A stretch of 64,000 bases of DNA, from positions 105,542,660 to 105,606,659 of the forward strand of contig CM019824.1 of NCBI GenBank assembly GCA_009763385.1, given 5' to 3'. Source of the DNA: Coix lacryma-jobi var. lacryma-jobi (lineage: Eukaryota; Streptophyta; Magnoliopsida; Poales; Poaceae). Under the pieces are notes generated by a model that saw only the letters and a program-made list of their open reading frames with translations, searched no databases and was not told the origin of the DNA. The position numbers were made by a program, and so were the translations under genes. Of this stretch, positions 1 to 10,442 are shown in pieces (the stretch's first letter is position 1; each line of letters opens with the position of its first letter).

Positions 1-1
1 T

Positions 2-1048
2 TTGCTTGCTAAGGGTTTTAAAATGGGTTGTGTGGATAAAACACTTTTTCTCCTCAAGCAAGGCACTGATACTCTCTTGGTCCAGATTTACGTGGATGAT
101 ATCATTTTCGGTGGTTCTTCTCATGCTTTGGTTGCCAAGTTTGCAGACACTATGAGCAGGGAATTTGAGATGAGCATGATGGGCGAGTTGACGTTTTTTC
201 TCGGGTTGCAAATCAAGCAATCCCGGGAAGGGACATTCGTGCACCAGGGTAAGTATACCAAGGACATATTGAAGAAATTCGATATGGGTGAGGCCAAGCC
301 TCTTCCAACACCCATGTCGACCACGACGGCCCTGGATGCGGATGTGGATGGAGAAGCTATGGATCAGAAGGAGTACCGGAGTATGATCGGGTCGCTGCTG
401 TACCTGACGGCGACACGCCCGGACATTCAGTTCGCGGTGTGTCTTTGCGCGGGCTTTCAGTCATCGCCACGCACTTCTCACCGTCAGGCGGTCAAGCGCA
501 TTATGACGTACTTATCCTTCACTCCAGAATTTGGAATTTGGTATTCTGCTTCCTCCACCCTTTCCCTTTGTGGTTATTCCGATGCCGATTTTGCTGGTTG
601 TCGCATTGATCGCAAGTCCACTTCTGGGACTTGCCAGTTTATTGGTTCTTCTCTTGTTTCGTGGTCTTCTCGCAAGCAGTCTAGTGTCACCCAATCTACC
701 ATGGAGGTTGAGTATGTTGCTGCGGCTAGCTGTTGTTCCCAGTTACTCTGGATGATGGCCACTTTGCGTGATTTTGGTCTGAGCTTTTCTCGTGTTCCCT
801 TGCTTTGTGACAGCACGAGTGCGATTAGCGTTGCTATGAACCCCGTGCCGCACTCTAAGACCAAACACATTGATGTGCGCTTTCATTTTCTGCGAGACCA
901 CTATGAGAAGGGTGATATCGACCTTCGCCATGTCGATACTCATCATCAGTTGGCTGATATTTTCACCAAGCCTTTGGACCAATCAACCTTTGCTAGGTTG
1001 AGAGGTGAGCTTGGTGTGTGTTTCCCCTTCTATGGGGGAAACATTTAG
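2..1048 (+). CDS. pol: Copia pol C-terminus: reverse transcriptase and RNase H (partial)
   Basis: This is the last 348 codons of a Copia polyprotein, open from the window edge to a TAG at 1046-1048. The reverse transcriptase catalytic motif YVDD is at about residues 30-33, followed by the FFLGLQI and GSLLYLTATRPD blocks. The RNase H part shows YSDADFAG, DRKSTSG and an SRKQSSVTQST block that ends in E rather than the usual AE. It ends with KHIDVRFHFLRD and LADIFTKPL, the standard Copia pol tail. No stop or frameshift is visible here, unlike sister copy B. The product would copy element RNA to DNA in cytoplasmic particles. The true start (gag, protease, integrase) is left of the window. Whether the whole element is intact cannot be judged. 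Confidence 0.93.
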   Translation: MLAKGFKMGCVDKTLFLLKQGTDTLLVQIYVDDIIFGGSSHALVAKFADTMSREFEMSMMGELTFFLGLQIKQSREGTFVHQGKYTKDILKKFDMGEAKPLPTPMSTTTALDADVDGEAMDQKEYRSMIGSLLYLTATRPDIQFAVCLCAGFQSSPRTSHRQAVKRIMTYLSFTPEFGIWYSASSTLSLCGYSDADFAGCRIDRKSTSGTCQFIGSSLVSWSSRKQSSVTQSTMEVEYVAAASCCSQLLWMMATLRDFGLSFSRVPLLCDSTSAISVAMNPVPHSKTKHIDVRFHFLRDHYEKGDIDLRHVDTHHQLADIFTKPLDQSTFARLRGELGVCFPFYGGNI

Positions 1049-2604
1049 GTTCTTGTACCATAACCTGACTATTTGTCATTTGTCTTGTTCTCTTTTGCAT
1101 TTCAGCATACGCTTTTACATTCAGAGCTTCATGTATATAATCTAAAGAATGTAACTATGCTCTGTATAGGATTTGCTCTGATGCTTTATGCTGATGCAGT
1201 AGCTTATGCTCTTTCTGATCACTGATACATGTTGTATGCAGAGCTATTTTATGAATGGTGAATCTGTTTAATGAACATAAAACTTGAAAATGTTCACCAT
1301 TAAGATATGCAACTAGCATGTGTAGAATGTGTTGAAATCACTTGTGCTTTTTCATATATGCTAGGTTGCTATGTCTCTAGTGTTGAGTCTTTCACTTTCT
1401 TGGTATGTTCATTTTCTGTTCTAAAAATCTAAACCAAGTTAAATGAATTGGAAAAGATCGAGATGGGATTGCTTGTCAGCACATCACAGTTTCGAGACTG
1501 TTTTTCATTGCACATTGAGTTAAACTTGAGTTGTATAGTGTATGACCGAAACTGTTGCTTTAAGCTTCTGATTGCTTCTGCATAGGCTTCGCATAGTTGA
1601 AAAGTTAGGCAATGACAAGCTTTCAACCTCTCGCAATCTTATGCTGAAATTTTTGACCTTGTATAAATTAACAGCTGCAACTCTGATAAAATCTGATACA
1701 CAAGTCTATGTTTCATTCTATAGCATGATGATTGAACTGTGCTAGGGGTAGTTCACCTTGTATACATGTTTAGCACTTGTCTGATTTCCTGTCTTCACAT
1801 ACTTAGTGCTATTTTGATGGTTAATACCTTTTGGCTAAAAACTGCTCTTTTTGCTCCAATGTTCAGCATTCATATCTAGTGATCAGTTTGAGCCATTGCT
1901 AGCTTCTTATGGATATTGTTGAGTCATCGGATCAAAACTGTTTACAGCATCCTTGCACTCTCTTGGTTATATTCCTGAAGCTGCTAACTTGCATTCTTTA
2001 CTCATATGCATTTTTGGAAGGAAATATTCTGTCGAGGGGGAGATATTTGAGTGCGTATGCACAGTTGCTTGATGGTGCATTTTCAACTAAGGGGGAGAAA
2101 ATATTGACAAATCATGTGTTCCCTGGGTTGTGTGCACTAGTTGAGGGGGAGTTTGCTAGTTGTGTGGAGCCTTTGCCTCTTTCTTGAGGAACTAGCAAAT
2201 GTTTTTTCAGCTCATTTTCAGCTCTTCAATTGGTATCAAACTCTTTTGGTTTTGAGTTGGTAACAGTTGGTATTGAGTTGCTTCGCTAGCGGTGTTGAGT
2301 CCGTTCTGCCTTTTCTTGAGGGCTAGCTATGTTTTGCTTGATTTTTAGTTGATTTTCCAATTGGTATCGAGCTTTCTCGCTAGCGGTGTTAAGCCTGTTC
2401 TACCTCTTCTTGAGGGCTAGCTTTGCTTTGCTTGGTTGCGTCGAGCCGTTGCCCATGTCTTTGGGAACCAAGTTGTCTTGCTCTTTCCACTTGACCTTCT
2501 TCGGCTTTGCTATGCTTTTGGGTCATTTGGTTGAGTTCTCTCTCTTTCTTCCTTCCTTCCTCTTTCCATTATGATTTGTGTTGGTAGTTGACAATGAACT
2601 CATC
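1049..2604 (+). other. Non-coding 3' region of Sirevirus A with repeated polypurine tracts
   Basis: About 1.55 kb between pol and the 3' LTR, where some Sireviruses carry an envelope-like ORF. I see no convincing ORF; the longest is a 92-codon stretch at 1909-2187. Purine-rich GGGGGAG tracts occur at about 2034-2044, 2089-2100 and 2143-2151 in addition to the LTR-adjacent one. The segment around 1430-1640 is well matched by the same region of element B (35760-35980), which shows common ancestry. Confidence 0.75.
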
Positions 2605-2615
2605 AAGGGGGAGAT
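2605..2615 (+). promoter_or_regulatory. Polypurine tract of element A
   Basis: AAGGGGGAGA plus one T directly precedes the LTR, which starts TGCGGATAC. This is the plus-strand DNA priming site. The same tract sits next to the 3' LTRs of G (29864-29875) and B (34918-34929) in reverse complement. Confidence 0.85.
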
Positions 2616-3004
2616 TGCGGATACATGGGTGTATGCCGAGTCTCTGAGTGATGAGTGATTGTCAACTGGAATAATGCGCATGTTATTTGGCTTGTGTTGT
2701 GCAGGTGTCGAGCACAGATACAGTGATCAGAGGCATGGTGAAGGTCAAGTAGAGACGTGTCGTGTCGATGGACCGAGAGTGGCGAAGGGCGGACGTGAGG
2801 CTTGGACTGAGGGACCGGTGGCCCGAGGATCAGCTGTGGTGCCTGACAGCCTGGGACAACGACGAGCGAAGACTTGCAGGCACGGTGTTGCTCGGGTCGA
2901 GGACCTGGGGACACGTGTCGGTGGACTGGGTGCATGGGCGGTGCATCCCCTCTACGGCTCGGTTTGGAGGTTGAGCCATAGAAAAACCACCGAGTGGACG
3001 GTTT

Positions 3005-3229
3005 CTAGGTTTGGGCCTAAAAACCTGGGCGCTGATGGTTTCCGAGTTTGGCCACAAAACTCAGGCTGAGAACGGTTTCCAGGTTTGGGCCTCAAAACCT
3101 GGGTGCTGCGGGTTTCTGAGTTTGGGCCACAAAACTTGGGCGATGGACGGTTGGTTTCCCGGTTTGGGCCTCAAAACCGGGGGTTGGCTGTGAAGGCTGG
3201 TTTCCCGGTTTGGGCCACAAAACCGGGGG
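3005..3229 (+). repeat. Tandem hairpin array in LTR of A
   Basis: Six units spaced about 36-45 bp apart. Each is a short inverted repeat around a near-constant loop, GGGCCTCA or GGGCCACA. Stems come in at least three types: CCCGGTTT/AAACCGGG, CCAGGTTT/AAACCTGG and CGAGTTT/AAACTCG. Both arms change together between types. The two loop variants roughly alternate. Confidence 0.85.
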
Positions 3230-4016
3230 TGCGACGTCCGGGAAAAGGACAAGTAGAGCGGTGGCGGCACATGGCGGCAATCGGTGAGGTTGCGTCGAGG
3301 CAACGCTACTAGTTGTGCGGGCGTGGCCGTCGGATCACCATCTACCCTAAGTTGGTCCAGAATAACCCTAGGGTTTAGCTGGTTCGCTCTGTAATTAGAG
3401 AGGGGTAGAATAGGAATTAGAATTAGGATAAGTAGAGGGAGACACCCTCCTCTCACTTCATCTCAGTCATTTGCTCTTTTGCTTCCAGGGTTTCCTGCTC
3501 TCCCTATTCCCTGCTGTAGCGAACTGAGATCCACAGAGAAGAGAACAATACCTCTGTGCCCGTGAGTTTTTGAGGAAGTGAGACCGTAATCTCACTATTG
3601 TAGCGTGTGGTAGCCACACGGTTGCAAATTTGTGGTTGTGATTCGCGTTTTGTTTGTGTTCTTCGTGGATTGTTTTTCTCCACATTTTTATCGTCGATCG
3701 ATCTCCTTGTTCGGTGCATCTCTTGCAAATCCGTTTGAACCAAGTTGTTCTAGATCGTGAGGCACTTCTTTCCACCGAAGGAATTCACCTCTAACCTCAC
3801 GAGCTAGTAGATCGATCGATTTTTCTCTTGGATTGGTTTTTGCTCCCTTTGCCCCGATTTCTTCCAATTCACCGATTTGGAGTTAGGTTCGAGCCATGAT
3901 TCTCTTGGGATAGCTCACTAACCTCCGTGGAACTCCACATACCAAGTCTAAGCCTTAGTGCTTTTGATTCGGAGGAGATCGAGTTGAATTCGTGGAAGAA
4001 CAGCACTGAATCGGGG

Positions 4017-4320
4017 GCATCGGACGCTAGGGTTCGTGGCATCGGACGCTAGGGTTCGTGGCATCGGACGCTGACCCGAATAGCATCAGACGCTCCGTTG
4101 CCACGTGTCAAGTTCTGACAGTTTTAAAGGAGCAATGGACGCTGCCATCGGACGCTTCGTTGTCCATCGGACGCTTCGGAGTGTAACCATCGGACGCTGA
4201 AGAGTTAATGTTCACAGCATCCGTTGGGTGTTCAGTAAGGATCCAGTCAGGCCATTTTGGCATCGGACGCTTCCGGTGCTAGGTCATTGGACGCTGCCAG
4301 CGTTCGATGCTGCTGAGTCT
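4017..4320 (+). repeat. Cluster of CATCGGACGCT motifs in LTR of A
   Basis: The 11-mer CATCGGACGCT or a one-base variant occurs about eight times, some copies separated by AGGGTTCGTGG. Sister LTRs have clusters at the equivalent place with different core words: G shares this word, B uses CCGGACGCGTCCGG and C uses GCGGACAGTCCGC. Confidence 0.8.
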
Positions 4321-4580
4321 GCGCAGTTTTGTCCGTGGTTCGTTCGTTCGTTTTCGGTTTTGATTTCCGGCTTTTACGTTGGGTTTCTAGAGTCGTATAG
4401 TGTCTCGCTGTGCTTCTTGGAAGCATCCACCCTATCTCTAGGGTCGTGGACACATACGAGCTCTAGGTTTGCTCTTGGGGTGTTTTTCGGGACAGTGGCG
4501 ACAAGTTTCCGAAAGGAAAATTTGAAGCTCCCATTCACCCTCCCCTCTGGTCGCTTTCTGGTAGCACTTTCGATCCTTCA

Positions 4581-4863
4581 ATATTGATCATGATTAAATA
4601 ATGTGCTGCACATAATTTGAAAATTTCGCACACGAACCAAGTATAAATACTCATTTCCATACAACATCACAGAATAATCACCCAAAAATAAGAACGCAAA
4701 CGACGGATTTCCATAAAAGGTGCCAGATCGAAGTCTGGACTTTGTCAAAAAGCCGTACATGTCATCATACAACTTAAACACAAGATCAACACATGTATGG
4801 TTACAACAAAAGCGACCATGATCAAGCTAAACAAAAGAAAGAGGCTCCTAGTGAAACTAGCGC
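4581..4863 (-). other. Spacer between H3-tail-like ORF and gag of H
   Basis: This non-coding stretch aligns with 56040-56330 of element I, where it separates the H3-tail-like ORF from gag. It is truncated by the insertion of element A. No ORF or repeat of note. Confidence 0.6.
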
Positions 4864-5898
4864 TCAAGCGTCTCCAGCGGTGGATGCGGCGTCATCCACA
4901 TCAGCGTCGATCATCGGCTCGTCATCATGGTCCTCATCGTCTAATGGAGGATATGGACCAAGCACTACACCGTCCTGGGGCTCCAGGGCCTTGTCTGCAT
5001 GGGCCTCATCTGCTGCTGGGGCGGCGGCCTCCTGTGCCTCATGATGCATCTGGTGGATTGCCTCATGGAGGTGGTCGATGTAGGTCTGCTGATCATGCAC
5101 CTGCTGAATCAGGTGATGGGCACCCTCTCTGAGCTGGTCAAGCATTGTGCGGGCTTCGTCCCACTAAAAAGCTGTCATCAGGTACATCTGCTCGGCGACA
5201 GTCCTAGCGGTGCTCTCTGCTCCTGCTGTGGCACATGCGTCGTCCCGCTCTAGGGTGACATGGTGCAACCTCTACCGCAGTAGGGCTACCTCGGCGTCAA
5301 ACTCCTCCTGCAGCTTCCTCTTGCTTTGGTAAGTGGCGGTGAGGGTGAAGGACACGCTCTCCAAGCTGCGCTCCAAACTCTCACATACGCCTACCAAAGC
5401 TCCTGTGGCGCTCATCGCAGACGTCTCGCAGAAGAACCTCTCCTCAACGCTCCCTGTCAGAACCGACTCCAAAGTCTGCCTTCAGCGCAAAGGGAAAAGT
5501 GATCCGCGAGGGAACACTCCTTCCATAGCACTAGCAAGGTTGGCCGGGAAGCGGGCGATGATGTCATTCAGCACAAAATGCGCTGCCCTGTTGGCTCCAT
5601 CCTTTGCACAACTGCCTCTGGTGATCTCTGTCCACCCTGACCAGTGGGGCTTGCTAGCCAAGGCTTTGACCTTGACCTGCACCATGACCAACGAGTCCTA
5701 CCCGTAGATATCCTTCTGCCAAGAATACCGGGGATCCTATCCTTCCTCATATCCTACTGCCTGCAGAATCCTCCAAAGGATGGTCGGCAATCCAAAATAG
5801 GACAAGAACGTGTTCTTGGTCAACTTTGTGGCCATGCGATGACGTGGAACACCTCTGCCTCCAGTGGCCTTGCGAGCTATCAACTTAGTCCGAGCCAT
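4864..5898 (-). pseudogene. H3-tail-like accessory ORF of H, broken by stops
   Basis: This is an accessory reading frame upstream of gag, starting at ATG 5898 and ending at TGA 4864-4866: 344 codons with no frameshift but in-frame stops at codons 54, 67, 139, 209 and 245. The first two stops correspond to CAG in element I. Residues 1-28 begin MARTKLIARKATGG and resemble the histone H3 tail. Next comes a helix-like segment (about 37-50), a basic beta-rich stretch (70-80) and a KDGANRAA block (99-106) that recall a dsRNA-binding domain. Coiled-coil sequence follows (about 180-290), then an acidic C-terminus (DDEDHDDEPMIDADVDD). The ATG is preceded by TTTCTATAG, a likely splice acceptor. Function is unknown. 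The tail resemblance is seen in the sequence; the domain call is by eye. Confidence 0.75.
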
Positions 5899-6620
5899 CT
5901 ATAGAAACAAAGAGGTTTCCAAACTCTCGTGAGATGCATATTTAAGTTGGCAAATTTTATAAGGAAAAGGAACAACTTTTAATTAACGGGAGGTAATGCA
6001 AGTGCAAGAATATAAACATGATGCATGATCGTACTTACGTTCTCACTCACTAACAATGACTCGTAAGTCCTAACGTTCTAGTCAGTGGCAAGAATGATCT
6101 CTCATGCGTTATCTACACGTTCTACTCGATCACGTAGTTAGTGTACCTGCAGAAGATTCATTTCAGCCCAAGCAAAATCCCAATGATAAAATAACGGAGT
6201 ATTGGCCCATACGTACGAAAATACATAGAACCAATACTAAACACCATGCACCAATCCAGAAAACATACCCAACATTTGATACCCTCGTATATGCTTGTGT
6301 AGAGCTCGCACATACTTGGTACAACAACACTCACCCTAGACCGACGGTTGGACGGTCATGCTCTCATGTCTCACCAAATCATTTTATGCATGTTTTCGCG
6401 ATCGACGCATTCTCTTCCCCTCGAGAATGGACCAGCAATTAGAGATCCAGCATGAAGCAAATCCCTGAACCCTGTTAGCAGTTTAGCCACCTGAATCCTA
6501 TTATAGGGCATAAGGACAAGACTGGCCACATCTAGAATTTCAAAATAGTTTTGAAAATAGTTTTAAAATACCCATTTTAGTTCAAAAATAGCTCCTTATG
6601 GATGCAATAACTTAAACCAT
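5899..6620 (-). other. Leader of H between primer site and accessory ORF
   Basis: About 720 bp, AT-rich and without an ORF worth calling. It aligns with 57352-58066 of element I. It would be the 3' part of the predicted leader intron, which ends at the acceptor next to ATG 5898. Confidence 0.6.
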
Positions 6621-6632
6621 GCTCCGATACTA
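6621..6632 (-). promoter_or_regulatory. Primer binding site of H
   Basis: The reverse complement reads TAGTATCGGAGC, two bases from the LTR. It matches the initiator-Met tRNA primer site TGGTATCGGAGC of element I with one change. Confidence 0.8.
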
Positions 6633-7624
6633 GCTGTGGCGGAACCGTCCAAATTATAAGAGCTCAAGTACCGTCTTAGCCAAATCAACTGACTTCGACT
6701 CATACTTGAACTCATATAACTCTGGTAGTCCGGAAATCTCGAAGGATTTCAATCAACTTACATCATACAGGATCGCATTGTTCAAGTACCACATTCGCAA
6801 AGATACAACTGTCGGTAATCGAAATCGAAATTAACATCAGAGTGTGAAATCTTAAAAGTTATTACAACGCTGAGTTTAAAAGTGCGGAAGCTTAAATAAG
6901 TTTGAAACACGACCACCACATACGTGGTCCAAATAAAACATTGTTTTGATAACTCACTTCTCCTTTTTCAAATAGTGTGCCACCAGTAGTCTAAGTCTAG
7001 CAAAAGAAAATGAGAAGCTTCTGGATGACCCTGCCCTGGGCCTACTCCTCATCACCCTCCACGGGGTAGAGACAGTGCTTACAATAGCCGTAGTAGACCT
7101 GGCCATCTGCAACAACAGGATAAACCCTGAGTACGGGAATGTACTCAGCTAGACTTACCCGTCCAACTGAAAATAAAAGACACCAAGGGTATGCAAGGCC
7201 TTTTCGGTGGAGCTGGGAATTTACTTGCAAAAGGCTCAACTTAAGGGAAGTAATATTTAATGGTACAGACAAGCAGTCAAATTTTAAGTCTATTTCTTAT
7301 TCTAAGTTTGCACCTGAACTATTACACCCACTTGAGTCTAACAATCAATAATATAACCATATCAGGTTGGCTTGTCCACATTTTAGTTGAACCTTAATCA
7401 TCACGTGGAGTTGTATCGTGGTGAAGCTCGACATAGTTTCCCACTAACCGGGGGAGACGGCGACTCGAATCGAATTACAAACCAGCTGGCGAGAAACCTT
7501 TAATACAAACCCACACTTTCCCCGTCGGGTCCATGCATTGGGTCACCGCTCGATACTGTTCGTGGTGGTAATCGTCGTGGTTCAAGCACGGACCACCCAA
7601 TTAGAACTATACGATGGCCATTCC

Positions 7625-7912
7625 TGATGCATCCAGCCCAGACATGGGGTTGGCCGAGGCCCAACAAATTATGGTTGCCCGGACCCCAACAGTTCTTATG
7701 TACACCCACTCGGGGAAAGGCCCAATCTCCCTAAAATTCTAGTCTGGTAGGAGAAGGGTGACTATCCCTTTTAAGGTGGCTTCCTCCTCACAAGCTAAGC
7801 AAGGTGGGATTATTCAGAGGCTCACACGGTCGCCGCCCAACTAAAACTGGACCACTTGGCCCATCTTTGTTGCGTCTTTGCCAGCGGGTAATAATGGAGG
7901 ATGTCCTCATCA
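7625..7912 (-). repeat. 3' LTR of TRIM
   Basis: 288 bp, TGATGCATCC to CCTCATCA on the plus strand. The same length as the other LTR, with scattered substitutions. Confidence 0.92.
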
Positions 7913-7951
7913 TTCTCCCCTTCTTAACAAGGGCCCACCTTTGATACCAAA
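7913..7951 (-). promoter_or_regulatory. TRIM internal region: polypurine tract and primer site
   Basis: 39 bp in total. The polypurine tract is at 7913-7925 and the primer binding site at 7938-7949, both on the minus strand. There is no room for coding sequence. Confidence 0.88.
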
Positions 7952-8239
7952 TGATGCATCCAGCCCAGGCGTGGGGTTGGCCGAGGCCCAACAAATTAAG
8001 GTTGCCCGGACCCCAACAGTTCTTATGTACACCCACTCGGGGAAAGGCCCAATCTCCCTAAAAGACTAGTCTAATAAGAGAAGCGTGGCTCTCCCTATTA
8101 AGGTGGCTTCCTCCTCCCAAGCTAAGCAAGGTGGGATTATTCAGAGGCTCACACGGTCGCCGCCCGACTACAACTGGGCCACTTGGTCCATCTTTGTTGC
8201 ATCTTTGCCAGCGGGTAATGACGGAGGATGTCCTCATCA
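7952..8239 (-). repeat. 5' LTR of TRIM
   Basis: 288 bp, equal in length to the 3' LTR and followed by the TSD copy ATTCC at 8240-8244. Confidence 0.92.
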
Positions 8240-10430
8240 ATTCCGAGGCAGATCGTGTTTCCATACTAGAGGGTGCGACACGGGTTGAGACTGGCCCGAA
8301 CAGCGTCTAACCGGCTTCGGGGTCAGGAATACATCACCGGCACCATAAGTAAAAGGGCGCATTCAAAAATGAACGAGTGCCAACATCGATACAAACCTAC
8401 ACGATCCAAAGGACGAACTGCCCCAAGTTTCCAAACTTGTGCCTTGCCTTCCAGTTGACCATATTTCATTACTACTCATGTTCTTTTCCACGATAGCAAA
8501 ATATAGCCAACCGTGATCCGGTAAATACCCACCAAGGGTATTATGGAAACATCCTTTCTTTACTACTTTATTAAGCAGGCTAAGCAATTCTACATATAAA
8601 TAAATAACATGATAACAATGCAGGTATAGCAATAATCAAGGAATGGTAATGCAGCAAGTAGGATTCAATCAACTTCTACACCATCACAATATAAAATACT
8701 CAATTAAATTAATTGCAAAACTGGGAGACTTAAGATGCTCCGGGGCTTGCCTTGGGAGAAGACCGATGCCTCATGGGAGGGGCACTCGGGCTGGTTAGTT
8801 TCGGATGTAGGGTCGGCCTCCTCGCTCCGCGGCACCTCCTGGACTTCCGGCTCGGCGTTTACTTCTTGCTATTGATCGGGCTCCGGGGTTATTGATCCTA
8901 TTGCAATGCGATAAATAAATAAATAATGCCCGCACATTTATGATGGTATGTAATGTAAACTTTTCTTGCAAACCAACAAAACCAACTTGTTGAACAACTT
9001 TTGACATTGAGGAAAGCACTTATTGACTGCATTAAATAAAACAATTAAGTCAACTATTTTCTATTGATTAATTCAAAAGAAACCTAGGTTTAAACAGCAA
9101 GTACATTTTTCTGAATTCAGAAAAATCCACAAAAATTACAGTAGGTACCCTACATCTACTGGACTCCCTTGTACAAATTTTATCAAGAAATAAATTACTG
9201 AACAGCAGATATAAAAAGATGAAATAAACTACCAAAAAGGAGCTTTGAACTAACTTTTCTTTTGAAAAGTGTCAAACAGCAGATTTCACATTTTTCCTAG
9301 CTTCATCTACATATTACAACCTTACTGCAGAAAAATTATTGCTTAAGCATGAACACATAATTCTACATAAAATAAACAAGTTTATCCCAAAATAAACCCT
9401 TTGAACTGCAATCCTACTGGAAAAGGGTGCAATCCTCACTTTTATATTTTTACCAGAAAAGCACACCTGTATTAAATCTTCTTATTTTTTCATACAACAA
9501 CCCATACCTAGCATTTTTCTCAGCTTGAACAGAACATACAGAGACTGTATAAATTTTTCCATATTTTATTTCTACATATATTTCTCTCAACAATTATTTT
9601 AAGAAAATAGCTAAAAAGGAATTTAAATCTAAACAGATACTTTCTCTACAAAAGCAGACCCCCATAAATTTTTCACAGACACATAACTTGATAAGAAACA
9701 TACACAATTTTTCCCTTGAATTAATTCAACCAGAAAACATGTAATCTCATTTATTTACAAAAAGCACATAAACTGAATTAAATAAAAACAGTGCCATAAA
9801 CTGCTACCAAAAATACATTCATATTTTTCTCTGATAGATCTACTCATGAACAAATTAACAAAACTGGAAGCACTCCATTTGGATCATTAAAACGTGCTAC
9901 CGAAAATAAACAAATTTTCCCTGGAAATAAACAGAAAAAAGAAAAATCATTTTGATTCTCCTGGCCAGGCTTCGTGGGCTCGGTCCATGGGCTGTGGGTG
10001 GCTGACGTGCGGGGCCGACTGGTCTACGGGGCCCACTTGCCAGCGAAAGCAGAGCAGAGGAGCGGCTTTGTGCGCGCGGTTCTCGCCGACGGTGAGGTCG
10101 CCGGCGGTGAGGTTAGGCTCGGCGTGTTCGTCTCGACTAGGCGGATCGGCTGGTGGTGTTGGTTTGGCCAGAGGACGGCCGTAGCTCGCCGGCAGCGAGC
10201 CATGGCGGATGGCAGCGGCGGTGTGGCTCGGCCGTGCCATTTCCGGTGGTCGTCTGCCAAATTAGCGTGCGCGACGTGCTCAACGAACCCTAGGAAGGAA
10301 GGCTAAGGGGTTGGTTTGGCCGGTAAAACTCCGGAGGAGCTTGGCCATGTGCGAGGGCCGTGGCGGCGCCCATGGAGCTCCACCGTGTCGGCGTGGAGGC
10401 TACGGGACGGTAGCGTTAAGGTGGGAAGGA

Positions 10431-10442
10431 GTTCTCACCTTG
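10431..10442 (-). promoter_or_regulatory. Conserved 5' splice donor in LTR of H
   Basis: The minus strand reads CAAG/GTGAGAAC, a near-perfect plant donor, with the intron starting at 10438. The same site is at 50280 and 61483 in the two LTRs of I. Paired with the acceptor at 5899-5900 it defines an intron of about 4.5 kb (TRIM included) that removes the AT-rich LTR part, primer site and leader. Confidence 0.6.

Larger units (their letters stand above)
1..4580 (+). mobile_element. Sirevirus-type Ty1/Copia element A (3' portion)
   Basis: This is the 3' part of a Copia retrotransposon cut by the window start. It holds the end of pol (reverse transcriptase and RNase H), a long non-coding 3' region with several polypurine tracts, and a complete 3' LTR. 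Long LTRs of about 2 kb, a Met-tRNA primer site in the sister copies B and C, and multiple polypurine tracts are typical of Sireviruses. It lies inside the internal region of Gypsy element H. The 5-bp TSD at the right edge would be ATATT (4581-4585), but its partner is outside the window. Confidence 0.9.
2616..4580 (+). repeat. 3' LTR of Sirevirus A
   Basis: This LTR of 1965 bp starts TGCGGATACATGG and ends GATCCTTCA, giving the TG...CA ends. The same termini are in the LTRs of B, C and G. It contains two internal arrays: hairpin units at 3005-3229 and short CATCGGACGCT motifs at 4017-4320. The right boundary is set by comparison with C, where the same end is followed by a Met-tRNA primer site. 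Confidence 0.9.
7625..8239 (-). mobile_element. TRIM (miniature LTR retrotransposon)
   Basis: A complete 615-bp element inside the LTR of H. Two direct repeats of 288 bp (7625-7912 and 7952-8239) start TGATG and end CATCA. They flank only 39 bp of internal DNA. On the minus strand this holds a Met-tRNA-like primer site, TGGTATCAAAGG, two bases after the 5' LTR, and a polypurine tract, AAGAAGGGGAGAA, just before the 3' LTR. A perfect 5-bp TSD, ATTCC, flanks it (7620-7624 and 8240-8244). The matching place in both LTRs of element I is empty. It codes for nothing and would need enzymes from another element. Confidence 0.93.

Noticed and set aside
1429..1626. 65-codon minus-strand ORF in the 3' region of A with a close match at 35775-36008 in B (KACHCLTFQ...)
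   Set aside because: The frame starts with TTG, not ATG, and differences between the copies are not biased to synonymous sites. It looks like shared non-coding DNA of sister elements.
2659..3069. Overlapping ORFs in the hairpin array of the LTR of A (also 29122-29736 and 34311-34871)
   Set aside because: The repetitive protein (PGNRP, GPQNLG) is a translation of the hairpin repeats in several frames and not a gene.
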